From: Rikenellaceae bacterium DTU001
GTDB taxonomy: Bacteria > Bacteroidota > Bacteroidia > Bacteroidales > DTU049
Direction of reading: 5' to 3'
Assembly: GCA_001512885.1 (NCBI GenBank)
Contig: LFSZ01000107.1
Location: 1-46,453 of the forward strand
DNA length: 46,453 nucleotides
Under the pieces are notes generated by a model that saw nothing but the letters and a program-made list of their open reading frames with translations, ran no database searches and was not told the DNA's origin. Positions 31,348-40,955 of this stretch are shown here, one piece after another (position 1 is the stretch's first letter; each line of letters begins with the position of its first letter). A program made the position numbers and the translations under genes.

Positions 31348-32469
31348 CTATTTCCATTTAGTTTCTTTATTAAAAATACTGATAATAAAGAAACTAAAAA
31401 GAAATATTGAATTTAAAAAATCTAAAATTGGCGCCATCCATATTAGATTTTTTTCTTTTAAGTTTTTATTTATTTTATTTAAAACTAACACTTGAATAAT
31501 AGCTTTTATTATAAATATACTAATAGCAAAGATATAAAATTTTTGAATTATTATTTGTAAAATTATCAACACAGGAAATGCTATCTGTAGGCAATGTATC
31601 AAAGTTAAATATATCTGAGGAACAATTTTGTAATAAGATGAACTCTTAAAATGTCTTTTTTTCTGAATAAAATATTTGTTCAAGCTTTTAGGAGCCTTTG
31701 ATATAGTATGGGCTTTGTGATCTATACAAATAGATACATTATCTTTATTAGCGGCATCTTTTATAAATAAATCATCATCGCCTGTCATTAGATTCATATG
31801 ATTAGTAAATCCTTTTACCCTAAAAAAAAGTTCCTTTTTATAAGACAAGTTACGCCCGACGCCCATATAAGGAAACCCCCATATAGCGGCAGAAAAGTAC
31901 ATAACAGAATGAAAAAAAGTATCCCAACGAATAAGTGTATTGAGAAATCCTTTTGTCTTCTCATATTTGCCATAACCTAAGACTATCTCAGTCTTGTCTG
32001 AATATGCCTCCATCATAGTCATCAACCAAAGATCTGATGCAGGTTTACAATCAGCATCTGTCAATAATAAATAATCGAATTTAGTATTTTTTATTCCTAT
32101 TGATAATGGGAATTTTTTCCCTTTATAAATTTCAAACATTTTATTATCTAATCTCAGATAATTTAGATTAGAGTATTTATATTTTAGTTCACAAATAATA
32201 TCTTCGCTGTTATCAGTCGAATTATCATCCACCACTAGCACTTCGAATTGATTAGGATATCTTTGCTCACATATGAGGGGTAGATGATTTTTTAGATTAA
32301 ATCCTTCTTCTTTAGCAACAATAACAATACTAACAGGAGGATATTTTTTATTAACGGTTTTTTTGTAAAATGCTAATCGGATAAAGATAACTAAATAATA
32401 AAGTAATAAAAGAAAAAAAACTATTAAAAGGCTTATAGTCAGTGGATTATGTAAATATATCGTCATCAT
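31348..32469 (-). CDS. Family 2 glycosyltransferase, membrane-associated
   Basis: PVSIVIVAKEEGFNL, VLVVDDNSTDNS, LLLTDADC, terminal TM segments. Confidence 0.9.
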   Translation of the reverse strand: MMTIYLHNPLTISLLIVFFLLLLYYLVIFIRLAFYKKTVNKKYPPVSIVIVAKEEGFNLKNHLPLICEQRYPNQFEVLVVDDNSTDNSEDIICELKYKYSNLNYLRLDNKMFEIYKGKKFPLSIGIKNTKFDYLLLTDADCKPASDLWLMTMMEAYSDKTEIVLGYGKYEKTKGFLNTLIRWDTFFHSVMYFSAAIWGFPYMGVGRNLSYKKELFFRVKGFTNHMNLMTGDDDLFIKDAANKDNVSICIDHKAHTISKAPKSLNKYFIQKKRHFKSSSYYKIVPQIYLTLIHCLQIAFPVLIILQIIIQKFYIFAISIFIIKAIIQVLVLNKINKNLKEKNLIWMAPILDFLNSIFLFSFFIISIFNKETKWK

Positions 32470-32588
32470 GTCACCACAAAATTACAAATAGATAATGAAA
32501 TACCAAGATAGATTTTTATTCAAAAAAAAATATAAACTAAAATAAATGATGTTAAAAAAAATATTTCAAAGTTTAATTTGAAAAAAAA

Positions 32589-34364
32589 TTATTCAAAAAT
32601 AAATTCATCGAAAACTTCTTGATAGGCAGATAATAAAGAAGATTTAGAAATAAAACCTTTATATTTTCCATTATCTACAACAGGTATATTCCAAATATTT
32701 TTGGCTCTGACTTTTTCAATTATAGAATCCACAGATTCATTAATATCGATTACTATTTCTGGTTTTTTCATTATATCTTTGATATAAACTTTATCATATT
32801 TATCTGGTTCAAATATAATTTTTTTAATATCTTTAAAATGAATCAGCCCAACTAGATTACTAGAGTTATCGATAACAGGGAAAACATTTCTATCGCAATT
32901 TTTGATAGCATCGACTAAGTCGGCTAATTTTTGATTTACAGTAAGAGGATAAAATTCAGTTTCTATCAGTTCATCTTTATCTAATAAAGTAAAAACATTC
33001 TTTTCTTTGTCATGAGTAAGTAATTCTCCACGTTCAGCTAGAGGTTTAGTATAAATAGAATAAGGTTCCACTAGTCTAGTAGTGCCATAGGCAATAGTAG
33101 CAGTTATAATAAGCGGGATAAAAAGATTATAACCACCTGTAAGCTCTGCTATCAAAAATATTGCAGCTAGTGGTGTCTGTATTACGCCAGCCATTACACC
33201 AGCCATACCTACAAGTGTAAAATTATTAATATTTAAACTTGTATTAAATATAAGATTCATCATCAAAGCAAAAGCAGTACCACCTACAGCACCTGTAAAT
33301 AGAGCTGGAGCAAATACACCACCTACACCTCCAGCACCAGTAGTGAGAGCTGTAGCTATTACTTTCATAAAAAATAATATTATTAATAATATTAAAAATC
33401 CTACTTGAGAATTAAAATATGGATAAATGATAGAAGAAGAAAATAGTTGTTCAATTTTCCCACTTAAAATACTCTCCATGCTATTGTATCCTTCACCATA
33501 TAAAGGTGGAAATAAATATATTAACAATCCTAATAATCCCCCACCTATCAATATTTTGAAAGATTTCTTTTTTATTTTAGATAATTTTTTTTCTACAAAA
33601 CTGAAAGTACGTAAGAAATAAATAGATAGTAAACCAGCAAATATGCCAAGTAAAAAAAAGAATAAAGTATTAGAATAATTATAATTAGTAAAAACTGCAA
33701 AATAAAATTCTGCTTTTTGACCTAAAAAAAATGTAGCTACTATAGTAGCTGTAACACAACTGAGCACTACAGGAATCAAAAATCCAGCAGTGATATCCAT
33801 AGCTAATACTTCAATAGAAAAAATTAAACCAGCAATTGGAGCTTTGAAAATAGCAGCTATAGCTGCAGACATTCCTGCACTGATAAATAGAAGTTTATAT
33901 TTATATGAATAATTAAAAAATTTAGCCGTATTTGAACCTATAGCAGCACCAGTAGTTACTATAGGTCCCTCCATACCGATAGAACCACCAAAAGCAGCAG
34001 TGATAACACAAGCTACTATATTTGAATAAATATTATGTGGATGAATATCTCCCTTATTTTTTGTTATAGATTGCAAAACCCGTGTAACCCCGTGGTCTAA
34101 TTTTTCTTTAATTATATTATCTGTAAAAATCACAGTTAATATAATACCAATAATGGGTAGAAAAAAATAAAGTAACGAAAAATGTCCTACACGTGTAATA
34201 TCTTGTACCCAAGCCGTAAGGTTATATACACCATTTTTTAATAGTACTGCTGCTAGCCCAGTTATTATACCAATAATAATAGCTGGAATAATAGCTTGAT
34301 TGATAACAGCTCTATAGCCAATTTTTAGAAAATCGAATGTGGGTCGCTTCTTTTTCTTAATCAT
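32589..34364 (-). CDS. CLC family chloride channel/transporter with C-terminal CBS pair
   Basis: GGSIGMEGPIVTTGAAIGSN, KAPIAGLIFSIEV, tandem CBS-like repeats. Confidence 0.92.
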   Translation of the reverse strand: MIKKKKRPTFDFLKIGYRAVINQAIIPAIIIGIITGLAAVLLKNGVYNLTAWVQDITRVGHFSLLYFFLPIIGIILTVIFTDNIIKEKLDHGVTRVLQSITKNKGDIHPHNIYSNIVACVITAAFGGSIGMEGPIVTTGAAIGSNTAKFFNYSYKYKLLFISAGMSAAIAAIFKAPIAGLIFSIEVLAMDITAGFLIPVVLSCVTATIVATFFLGQKAEFYFAVFTNYNYSNTLFFFLLGIFAGLLSIYFLRTFSFVEKKLSKIKKKSFKILIGGGLLGLLIYLFPPLYGEGYNSMESILSGKIEQLFSSSIIYPYFNSQVGFLILLIILFFMKVIATALTTGAGGVGGVFAPALFTGAVGGTAFALMMNLIFNTSLNINNFTLVGMAGVMAGVIQTPLAAIFLIAELTGGYNLFIPLIITATIAYGTTRLVEPYSIYTKPLAERGELLTHDKEKNVFTLLDKDELIETEFYPLTVNQKLADLVDAIKNCDRNVFPVIDNSSNLVGLIHFKDIKKIIFEPDKYDKVYIKDIMKKPEIVIDINESVDSIIEKVRAKNIWNIPVVDNGKYKGFISKSSLLSAYQEVFDEFIFE

Positions 34365-34616
34365 TACCTCATTTTCATTTCCAAAAATAACAAAAATTTA
34401 ATATATCAAAATAAGCTTAGAAAGTTTAAATAAGGATAAAAGTACAAATTTAGAATTATATTTATTATGTTAGTAAATTACAATAATAGATAATCTTAGT
34501 AAGAGAGTGGGTGAGAAGTAGAAAAGGTAAAATTGTATGTGGAAATTTAATTTTTTTTATATGTTAGCAAACGTGAGATAAAAATAATGGATATAATCAT
34601 TGATAAAAATAAAAAA

Positions 34617-35567
34617 TCACGAAAGTGCTTGATTGAAAATTTTAGCTTGTAAATAATAATGATAAAATATTTGGGGATCTAAAGTTATAAAAAATTGAAT
34701 AGGGTTAACGGGATTATTTTTGATCCTAATCTCATAATGTAGATGTATTCCAAAAGAAATCCCAGTATTACCTACATAACCTATCAACTCACCTGCAGAT
34801 ACTTTGCGTCCAGTTGCTACTTTCTTTTCTAATAAATGTGCATAAACAGTAGATATATTGTTGCCATGATCTATAATAATAGTTTCACCATAGCCAAACA
34901 TTGATTTATCTGGATTTCTAACTACTCCACTAGCAGTTGCATACACAGGAGTACGTAATGGAGCCGCAAAATCAATGCCAGTATGAAAAAAAGTATTTTT
35001 GAGAATTGGATGTATTCGTTCTCCAAATCCACTTGCTATCTCGTAGTTTTCTTTTAATGGCATGCGAATTGGTAATTTCATTAAATCATTAATATTTTCT
35101 GGTAAATAATGAAATAGAAAATTATAATAATAATATTGAATATTTGATTTTTGCTTTATTTTAGTCAAATTTTCATCAATAATTTTTAACATATCAGATA
35201 AAGATTTTGCACTTGTTATTTTTGAAGTATTCATCTCTTTATCTTCGTCAATATAATCTGTATTAAAAATGTTTTTGAATATAATATTATTTTTTATAGA
35301 TAGAGTATCTAATAATATTTCTATTTGTTTTTGATTATTTTGTATTTCTTCATATATTTTTTCTAATTGTGCTAATTCATAAGCTTTTTTCTCCTCCTCT
35401 TTTGATGGAAAAATGTAAATAGCTATTAATGTAAATATAAAACCTAATGCTAAAGCTGTAGCTATGACTCCTAATACAATAGATATATAACGTTTAGTAG
35501 TTTTATATGGTTTTAAATATAAATTTTCCCAATGTAAGCTTTGGTAGTATGATTTATTTTTTTTCAT
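34617..35567 (-). CDS. M23 family metallopeptidase (LytM-like) with N-terminal TM
   Basis: GFGERIHPILKNTFFHTGIDFAAPLRTPVYATASG, HLHYEIR. Confidence 0.93.
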   Translation of the reverse strand: MKKNKSYYQSLHWENLYLKPYKTTKRYISIVLGVIATALALGFIFTLIAIYIFPSKEEEKKAYELAQLEKIYEEIQNNQKQIEILLDTLSIKNNIIFKNIFNTDYIDEDKEMNTSKITSAKSLSDMLKIIDENLTKIKQKSNIQYYYYNFLFHYLPENINDLMKLPIRMPLKENYEIASGFGERIHPILKNTFFHTGIDFAAPLRTPVYATASGVVRNPDKSMFGYGETIIIDHGNNISTVYAHLLEKKVATGRKVSAGELIGYVGNTGISFGIHLHYEIRIKNNPVNPIQFFITLDPQIFYHYYLQAKIFNQALS

Positions 35568-36192
35568 TTGTATTTTTGATATTAAAATATATCATTTGAC
35601 AAAAATCTTAAATATTTTAAATTGAAATTATTGCAAAAATAAAAAAAAATTAATTAAGTGTTTTTATTATTATAATATAGCATTGAGATATTTATATTAA
35701 TGCTTTGTATGTTTGTGAGTTTACTGCATTTTCATTAGTACCTATATTTTTTATATACTCTATTAGTCATTATCCTCATTACAAATATATCACAAGTTTT
35801 TTCTTAAATATTTTATGACTCTCATATTTAATTTACAAAATTATTTATTTTCACAACTACTTGATTTTTAATTTTTAGAATAGTTATGATAAATATATCC
35901 AGACATTGACTAAAAAACGGGTCTTACAATTGCTTTGAACATTTCAAAAATTTCGAAGCTAATCAAAAAAAGATACTAAACCACTTATATACTTCTGCCT
36001 ATCTAGTTTTGTTGGTGCAAAATACAAAATTGAAATTCAATTTTAATGATTAATAATGTTTACTTAACCCTTGTATTTCTTTGATAAATCAAAAATTGCA
36101 TAATTTTTGTTACAATTATATTACTAATTGTAGTAGTATTAGTTAAATACTTATTTCAATTATTCTTTATAATTTCGAAAAAAATTTGTTTC

Positions 36193-37665
36193 ATGGATCA
36201 TCCATTATATTTGTATAATAGTTTGACTAGGAAATTAGATCGTTTTGTGCCTATTAATGAGCCATTTGTAGGGCTTTATGTATGTGGTCCCACAGTATAT
36301 GGTGATCCACATCTAGGTCATGCACGTCCAGCCATCATTTTTGATGTTTTGTTTAGATATTTGAAAGAACTTGGTTACAAAGTTAGATATGTACGAAATA
36401 TAACAGACGTAGGTCATTTAGAAAATGATGCTGATGATGGGGAAGATAAAATCCAGAAAAAAGCGAGATTAGAACAGTTAGAACCCATGGAAATAGTAAA
36501 TTATTATACTCGTAGATATCATCAAGCCTTAGATTTATTAAATATCATGCCTCCATCTATTGAGCCATTTGCTTCAGGACATATACCAGAGCAGATAGAA
36601 TTAATTCAAGAAATTTTAGATAATGGATATGCATATCTATCTAATGGCTCTGTATATTTCGATGTTATTAAATATCAAAATGATACTAATTTATATGGTA
36701 TTTTGAGTGGACGTAAATTAGAAGATTTATTAGCACATACAAGAGAACTTCAGGGCAAAGAAGAGAAAAAGAGCCCTTATGACTTTGCACTATGGAAAAA
36801 AGCCACACCTCAGCATATAATGCAATGGAATTCTCCTTGGAGTAAAGGATTTCCAGGTTGGCATTTAGAATGCTCTGTGATGGGTGCTAAATATTTAGGT
36901 ATTCCTTTTGATATTCATGGTGGAGGTATAGACTTACAATTTCCACATCATGAGTGTGAAATTGCGCAGGCTGTCGCTGCTAAAGGTGTACAACCAGTAA
37001 AATACTGGGTACATAATAATTTGATTACCATTAATGGACAAAAAATGAGCAAAAGTCTTAATAATTTCATAACTCTCGAAGAACTTTTTGCTGGCAATCA
37101 TCCAGCTCTCGAAAATGCTTTTTCGCCTATGGTAATTAGATTTTTTATTTTGCAAGCACATTATCGTAGCCCATTAGATTTTTCTAATGAAGCACTCAAG
37201 GCAGCTGAAGGCGGACTCAATAGATTAACAAAAGCTTTTATGAAAATCGAAAAATTATCTCCTAATACTGATAAAACTGATTTGCCACTCTTAAATCTTA
37301 AAAATAATATTTTATCAGCTCTCAATGATGATTTAAATACTCCTATAGCTATTGCTAATCTATTCGAAGCTGTTAAACACATTAATTTGGCTAGTGAGCA
37401 AAAGATTAATCTATCTTCTGATGATATTGAGATACTATATTGGATGAAAAATACTATAATAGAAAATATTTTAGGTATTAAATTAGAAAGTTCTCAAAAT
37501 GTTAAAGATATTGCACCATTTATAGATCTAATATTAGATATTAGGTGGCAACTAAAACAACAAAAAAATTATGCACTTGCAGATGATATTAGAAATAGAT
37601 TGATTGAGTTAGGAATTAAAATTTATGATTTAAAAGATAAATATACATGGGAAATAGAAGATTGA
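36193..37665 (+). CDS. cysS: Cysteinyl-tRNA synthetase
   Basis: [29 protein letters not shown] (HIGH), [25 protein letters not shown]. Confidence 0.97.
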   Translation: MDHPLYLYNSLTRKLDRFVPINEPFVGLYVCGPTVYGDPHLGHARPAIIFDVLFRYLKELGYKVRYVRNITDVGHLENDADDGEDKIQKKARLEQLEPMEIVNYYTRRYHQALDLLNIMPPSIEPFASGHIPEQIELIQEILDNGYAYLSNGSVYFDVIKYQNDTNLYGILSGRKLEDLLAHTRELQGKEEKKSPYDFALWKKATPQHIMQWNSPWSKGFPGWHLECSVMGAKYLGIPFDIHGGGIDLQFPHHECEIAQAVAAKGVQPVKYWVHNNLITINGQKMSKSLNNFITLEELFAGNHPALENAFSPMVIRFFILQAHYRSPLDFSNEALKAAEGGLNRLTKAFMKIEKLSPNTDKTDLPLLNLKNNILSALNDDLNTPIAIANLFEAVKHINLASEQKINLSSDDIEILYWMKNTIIENILGIKLESSQNVKDIAPFIDLILDIRWQLKQQKNYALADDIRNRLIELGIKIYDLKDKYTWEIED

Positions 37666-38651
37666 TCCACATATTGTTGTGTTTATTATTGATATTTTGT
37701 TTGATACTTTCTGAAAGTTGTAAAAGAAAAGCTAAAGTAACTGGAGAAATAGAAGAAAAAACAGAAATCATAGTTCCTGATTTTAATTGTGATAGCGCTT
37801 ATACTTATGTAGCTAAGCAGGTAGATTTCGGCCCCAGAGTTCCTGGGACACAATCTCATAAATTGTGTGGTGACTGGCTGGTATCTATGCTCGACAAATA
37901 TGCAGATACTGTCTATGTACAACCATTCAAAGCTCGTATATACACTGGAGAAGTAAAAGAAGGTCGCAATATTTTTGCTCAGTTTAATCCAGATATTCAA
38001 AAGCGCATCTTATTATGTGCTCATTGGGATAGTAGACCTTATGCTGATTATGATCCAGATCCTAAAAATCATAATTTGCCCATACCTGGAGCTAATGATG
38101 GTGCTTCTGGTGTAGGTGTTTTATTAGAATTGGCACGTATCATCCATAAACAAAATATTTCGATTGGCATAGATATAGCTTTTTGGGATTTAGAAGATTG
38201 GGGCGAACCACAAAATGTGAATAATTATGGAGGTGAATATTGGTGTTTAGGTAGTCAATATTGGTGTAAAAATAAAGTGCCGATGTTTTATAATGCTAAT
38301 TATGGTATTTTATTAGATATGGTAGGTGCTACTGATGCTACTTTTTATTTTGAAAGTATTTCTTATCAATATGCCTCATCAATATTAAAAAAAACTTGGG
38401 ATATTGCTTCTAAATTAGGTTATAGTAAATATTTTATACCAGATTATTCTAACCCTATCACTGATGATCATTTGTATTTGAATACAATAGCACAGATACC
38501 TACCATTAATATTGTTCATCAGGATAAAACAAGCCCAACTGGTTTTTTCCCTTACTGGCATACTATGGAAGATGATATAGACAAAATAGATAAAAATACT
38601 TTAAAAGTTGTAGGTAACGTTTTAACTTATTTGATTTATAATGAAAAATAA
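37647..38651 (+). CDS. M28 family, glutaminyl-peptide cyclotransferase-like (type II QC) lipoprotein
   Basis: [61 protein letters not shown]; hydrophobic N-term followed by SESC; 19-nt overlap with cysS. Confidence 0.8.
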   Translation: MGNRRLIHILLCLLLIFCLILSESCKRKAKVTGEIEEKTEIIVPDFNCDSAYTYVAKQVDFGPRVPGTQSHKLCGDWLVSMLDKYADTVYVQPFKARIYTGEVKEGRNIFAQFNPDIQKRILLCAHWDSRPYADYDPDPKNHNLPIPGANDGASGVGVLLELARIIHKQNISIGIDIAFWDLEDWGEPQNVNNYGGEYWCLGSQYWCKNKVPMFYNANYGILLDMVGATDATFYFESISYQYASSILKKTWDIASKLGYSKYFIPDYSNPITDDHLYLNTIAQIPTINIVHQDKTSPTGFFPYWHTMEDDIDKIDKNTLKVVGNVLTYLIYNEK

Positions 38652-39106
38652 TGCGTGCAGTTATACAGCGAGTATCTAAGGCTTCTGTAAAAGTGGGTAA
38701 TCAAATTATAGCCTCTATCAGTCAAGGATTATTAATATTAATAGGATTCGAGGAGCTGGAGACTAAAGAAGATTTTAAATGGTTAACAAATAAAATTATT
38801 AATTTACGTATCTTCAACGATACTAAAGGATTAATGAATCTTTCAGTATCAGACATTGATGGAGATATATTAGTTGTCAGTCAATTTACTTTGCATGCTT
38901 GGACAAAAAAAGGAAATAGACCCTCATTTGCTCGTGCAGCACCTTTTCAGGTGAGTGAAAATTATTATAAACAATTTATTGAAATCCTTCAAAATGTCTT
39001 TCATAAACCTATAGCCTGTGGTGTATTCGGGGCTTATATGCAGGTAGAACTTATAAATGATGGGCCTGTTACGATAATAATAGATACTAAAAATAAGAAT
39101 TTTTGA
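38651..39106 (+). CDS. dtd: D-aminoacyl-tRNA deacylase
   Basis: [60 protein letters not shown]. Confidence 0.95.
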   Translation: MRAVIQRVSKASVKVGNQIIASISQGLLILIGFEELETKEDFKWLTNKIINLRIFNDTKGLMNLSVSDIDGDILVVSQFTLHAWTKKGNRPSFARAAPFQVSENYYKQFIEILQNVFHKPIACGVFGAYMQVELINDGPVTIIIDTKNKNF

Positions 39107-39194
39107 TAAGTTTGTTAATGAATTTTTTTATGGCTCTATTTTAAAAAAAAATATAAATAATTTACTTTTTTTAGTTAGTTATTTTAAAATTATA

Positions 39195-39202
39195 TATATT
39201 TG
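39195..39202 (+). promoter_or_regulatory. Putative -7 element TATATTTG upstream of nadD
   Basis: Matches TAnnTTTG, 34 nt before ATG 39236; overlaps the TTG used as start in the ORF track. Confidence 0.4.
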
Positions 39203-39235
39203 TTAAAATTTGGAATTTTATTTAACAAAATATTT

Positions 39236-39826
39236 ATGATTGATCAAAAAAATATAGGTTTATTCTTTGGGACATTTAATCCACCACATATCGGACATAC
39301 CTTAATAGCAAACTATTTTTACATTACAAATGATTTTGATGAAATATGGCTTATTGTTTCCCCCCAAAATCCTTTTAAGAAAAATTCAAATTTATTAGAT
39401 GCAAATTTAAGATTAAAAATGGTAGAGTTGGCTATAGAAGATGCTCATTTTCTTAAAGCTAGTGATGTAGAATTTGATTTACCGAAACCCAGCTATACTT
39501 ATAAAACCTTAGAAACACTTACTACGAGATTTCCTCATTACAATTTTTCTATAATAATAGGCAGTGATAATGCTGTATCATTAGATAAATGGGAAAATTA
39601 TCAATATCTTATTGATAATTTCACTATATATGTTTACCCTAGAAATGGCTTTTTATCATCAAATATTTTTAAACATAAAAATATCTTTATAGATTCTAAT
39701 GCTCCATATATAGATATTTGTAGTAAATGGATTAGAGAGCAATTATCACAAAATAAAGATCTTCGTTTTTTTCTAAGAAAATCTGTTTATGATTTTATAA
39801 TAGAAAATAAATTATATGTAAGTTAA
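39236..39826 (+). CDS. nadD: Nicotinate-nucleotide adenylyltransferase (start revised from the ORF-track TTG at 39200)
   Basis: IGLFFGTFNPPHIGHTLIANYF, IIGSDNAVSLDKWENY; ATG 12 codons into the listed ORF fits the family N-terminus. Confidence 0.9.
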   Translation: MIDQKNIGLFFGTFNPPHIGHTLIANYFYITNDFDEIWLIVSPQNPFKKNSNLLDANLRLKMVELAIEDAHFLKASDVEFDLPKPSYTYKTLETLTTRFPHYNFSIIIGSDNAVSLDKWENYQYLIDNFTIYVYPRNGFLSSNIFKHKNIFIDSNAPYIDICSKWIREQLSQNKDLRFFLRKSVYDFIIENKLYVS

Positions 39827-39875
39827 AATTATAAAATTAATATTTATTATTTAATTTTACAAATAAATTTAATAA

Positions 39876-40955
39876 ATGAGGCAATATATATCATTTATAA
39901 TTAGCCTTATTATTTCTACAATTTTATATTCTCAAGTGAGAAGCTATACTAATGAATTTCTCTATCTGGGTATAGATGCTAGATCTATGGCTATGAGTAA
40001 TACTGCTATTGCTAGCACATACAATGCGAATGCTGGTTATTGGAATCCTGCTCTACTAGTTTTCGCTCCTGCATATCCTCAATTTAGTCTAATGCACGCA
40101 GAATATTTTGCTGGTATAGCTAATTATAATTCATTTGCTATTAGTTTTCATAATAAAGATAGTTTAGCATTTGCATTTTCCTATTTACGTTTTGCAGTAG
40201 ACGACATACCAAATACGACACAACTAATAGACAACAATGGGCAGGTGCATTATGATAAAATCACTTCATTCACAGCTGCTGATAATGCCCTTCTATTTAG
40301 TATTAGCAAAAAGATTAATCACACATTGCAGATAGGAGGTACTTTAAAAATCATTAGAAGAGTAATAGGTGATTTCGCTGGTGCATGGGGCTTTGGACTA
40401 GATGTGGGTGTTTCTTTTATGAGTGATAGATGGAGGGGAGGTTTAGTAGTGCGAGATATTACTTCTACCCCTACTTTTTGGTCTTTTTCATTAAATGATA
40501 AAATGAAAGAAGTTTTTACTCTCACTGGTAATGAAATACCTACTAATAGTTTAGAATTAGGTATTCCTCGTTTAGCCATGGGTATCTGTTATGTGCAACC
40601 TCTATTAAATAATTTTTTAATTCAACCCGAGCTTTCCCTACTATTTACTTTTGACGGACAACGTAATACTTTGATAAGCAATAAATTTTTTAGCATAGAT
40701 CCATCACTAGGTTTTGAGATAAGCTTTAAACAAATGATATTTCTCAGAGGTGGCATTGGCAGCTTACAAAAAGAAAATTTCCCTACTGGCAAAAAATGGA
40801 CATTCCAGCCTAATATAGGTATAGGCATCGCTATAAAAGATATCTTGCAAATAGACTATGCTTATACAGATATCGGTGATAATAGTATTGCTCTGTATTC
40901 TAATATCATATCGTTAATTTATCACATCAAAAAAAATAGTAACACAGCTTTATGA
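39876..40955 (+). CDS. PorV/PorQ family outer-membrane protein
   Basis: Signal peptide LYS|Q; FLYLGIDARSMAMSNTAIASTYNANAGYWNPALL typical of PorV/PorQ (FadL-like) N-terminus; ATGA overlap with the C25 gene. Confidence 0.82.
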   Translation: MRQYISFIISLIISTILYSQVRSYTNEFLYLGIDARSMAMSNTAIASTYNANAGYWNPALLVFAPAYPQFSLMHAEYFAGIANYNSFAISFHNKDSLAFAFSYLRFAVDDIPNTTQLIDNNGQVHYDKITSFTAADNALLFSISKKINHTLQIGGTLKIIRRVIGDFAGAWGFGLDVGVSFMSDRWRGGLVVRDITSTPTFWSFSLNDKMKEVFTLTGNEIPTNSLELGIPRLAMGICYVQPLLNNFLIQPELSLLFTFDGQRNTLISNKFFSIDPSLGFEISFKQMIFLRGGIGSLQKENFPTGKKWTFQPNIGIGIAIKDILQIDYAYTDIGDNSIALYSNIISLIYHIKKNSNTAL

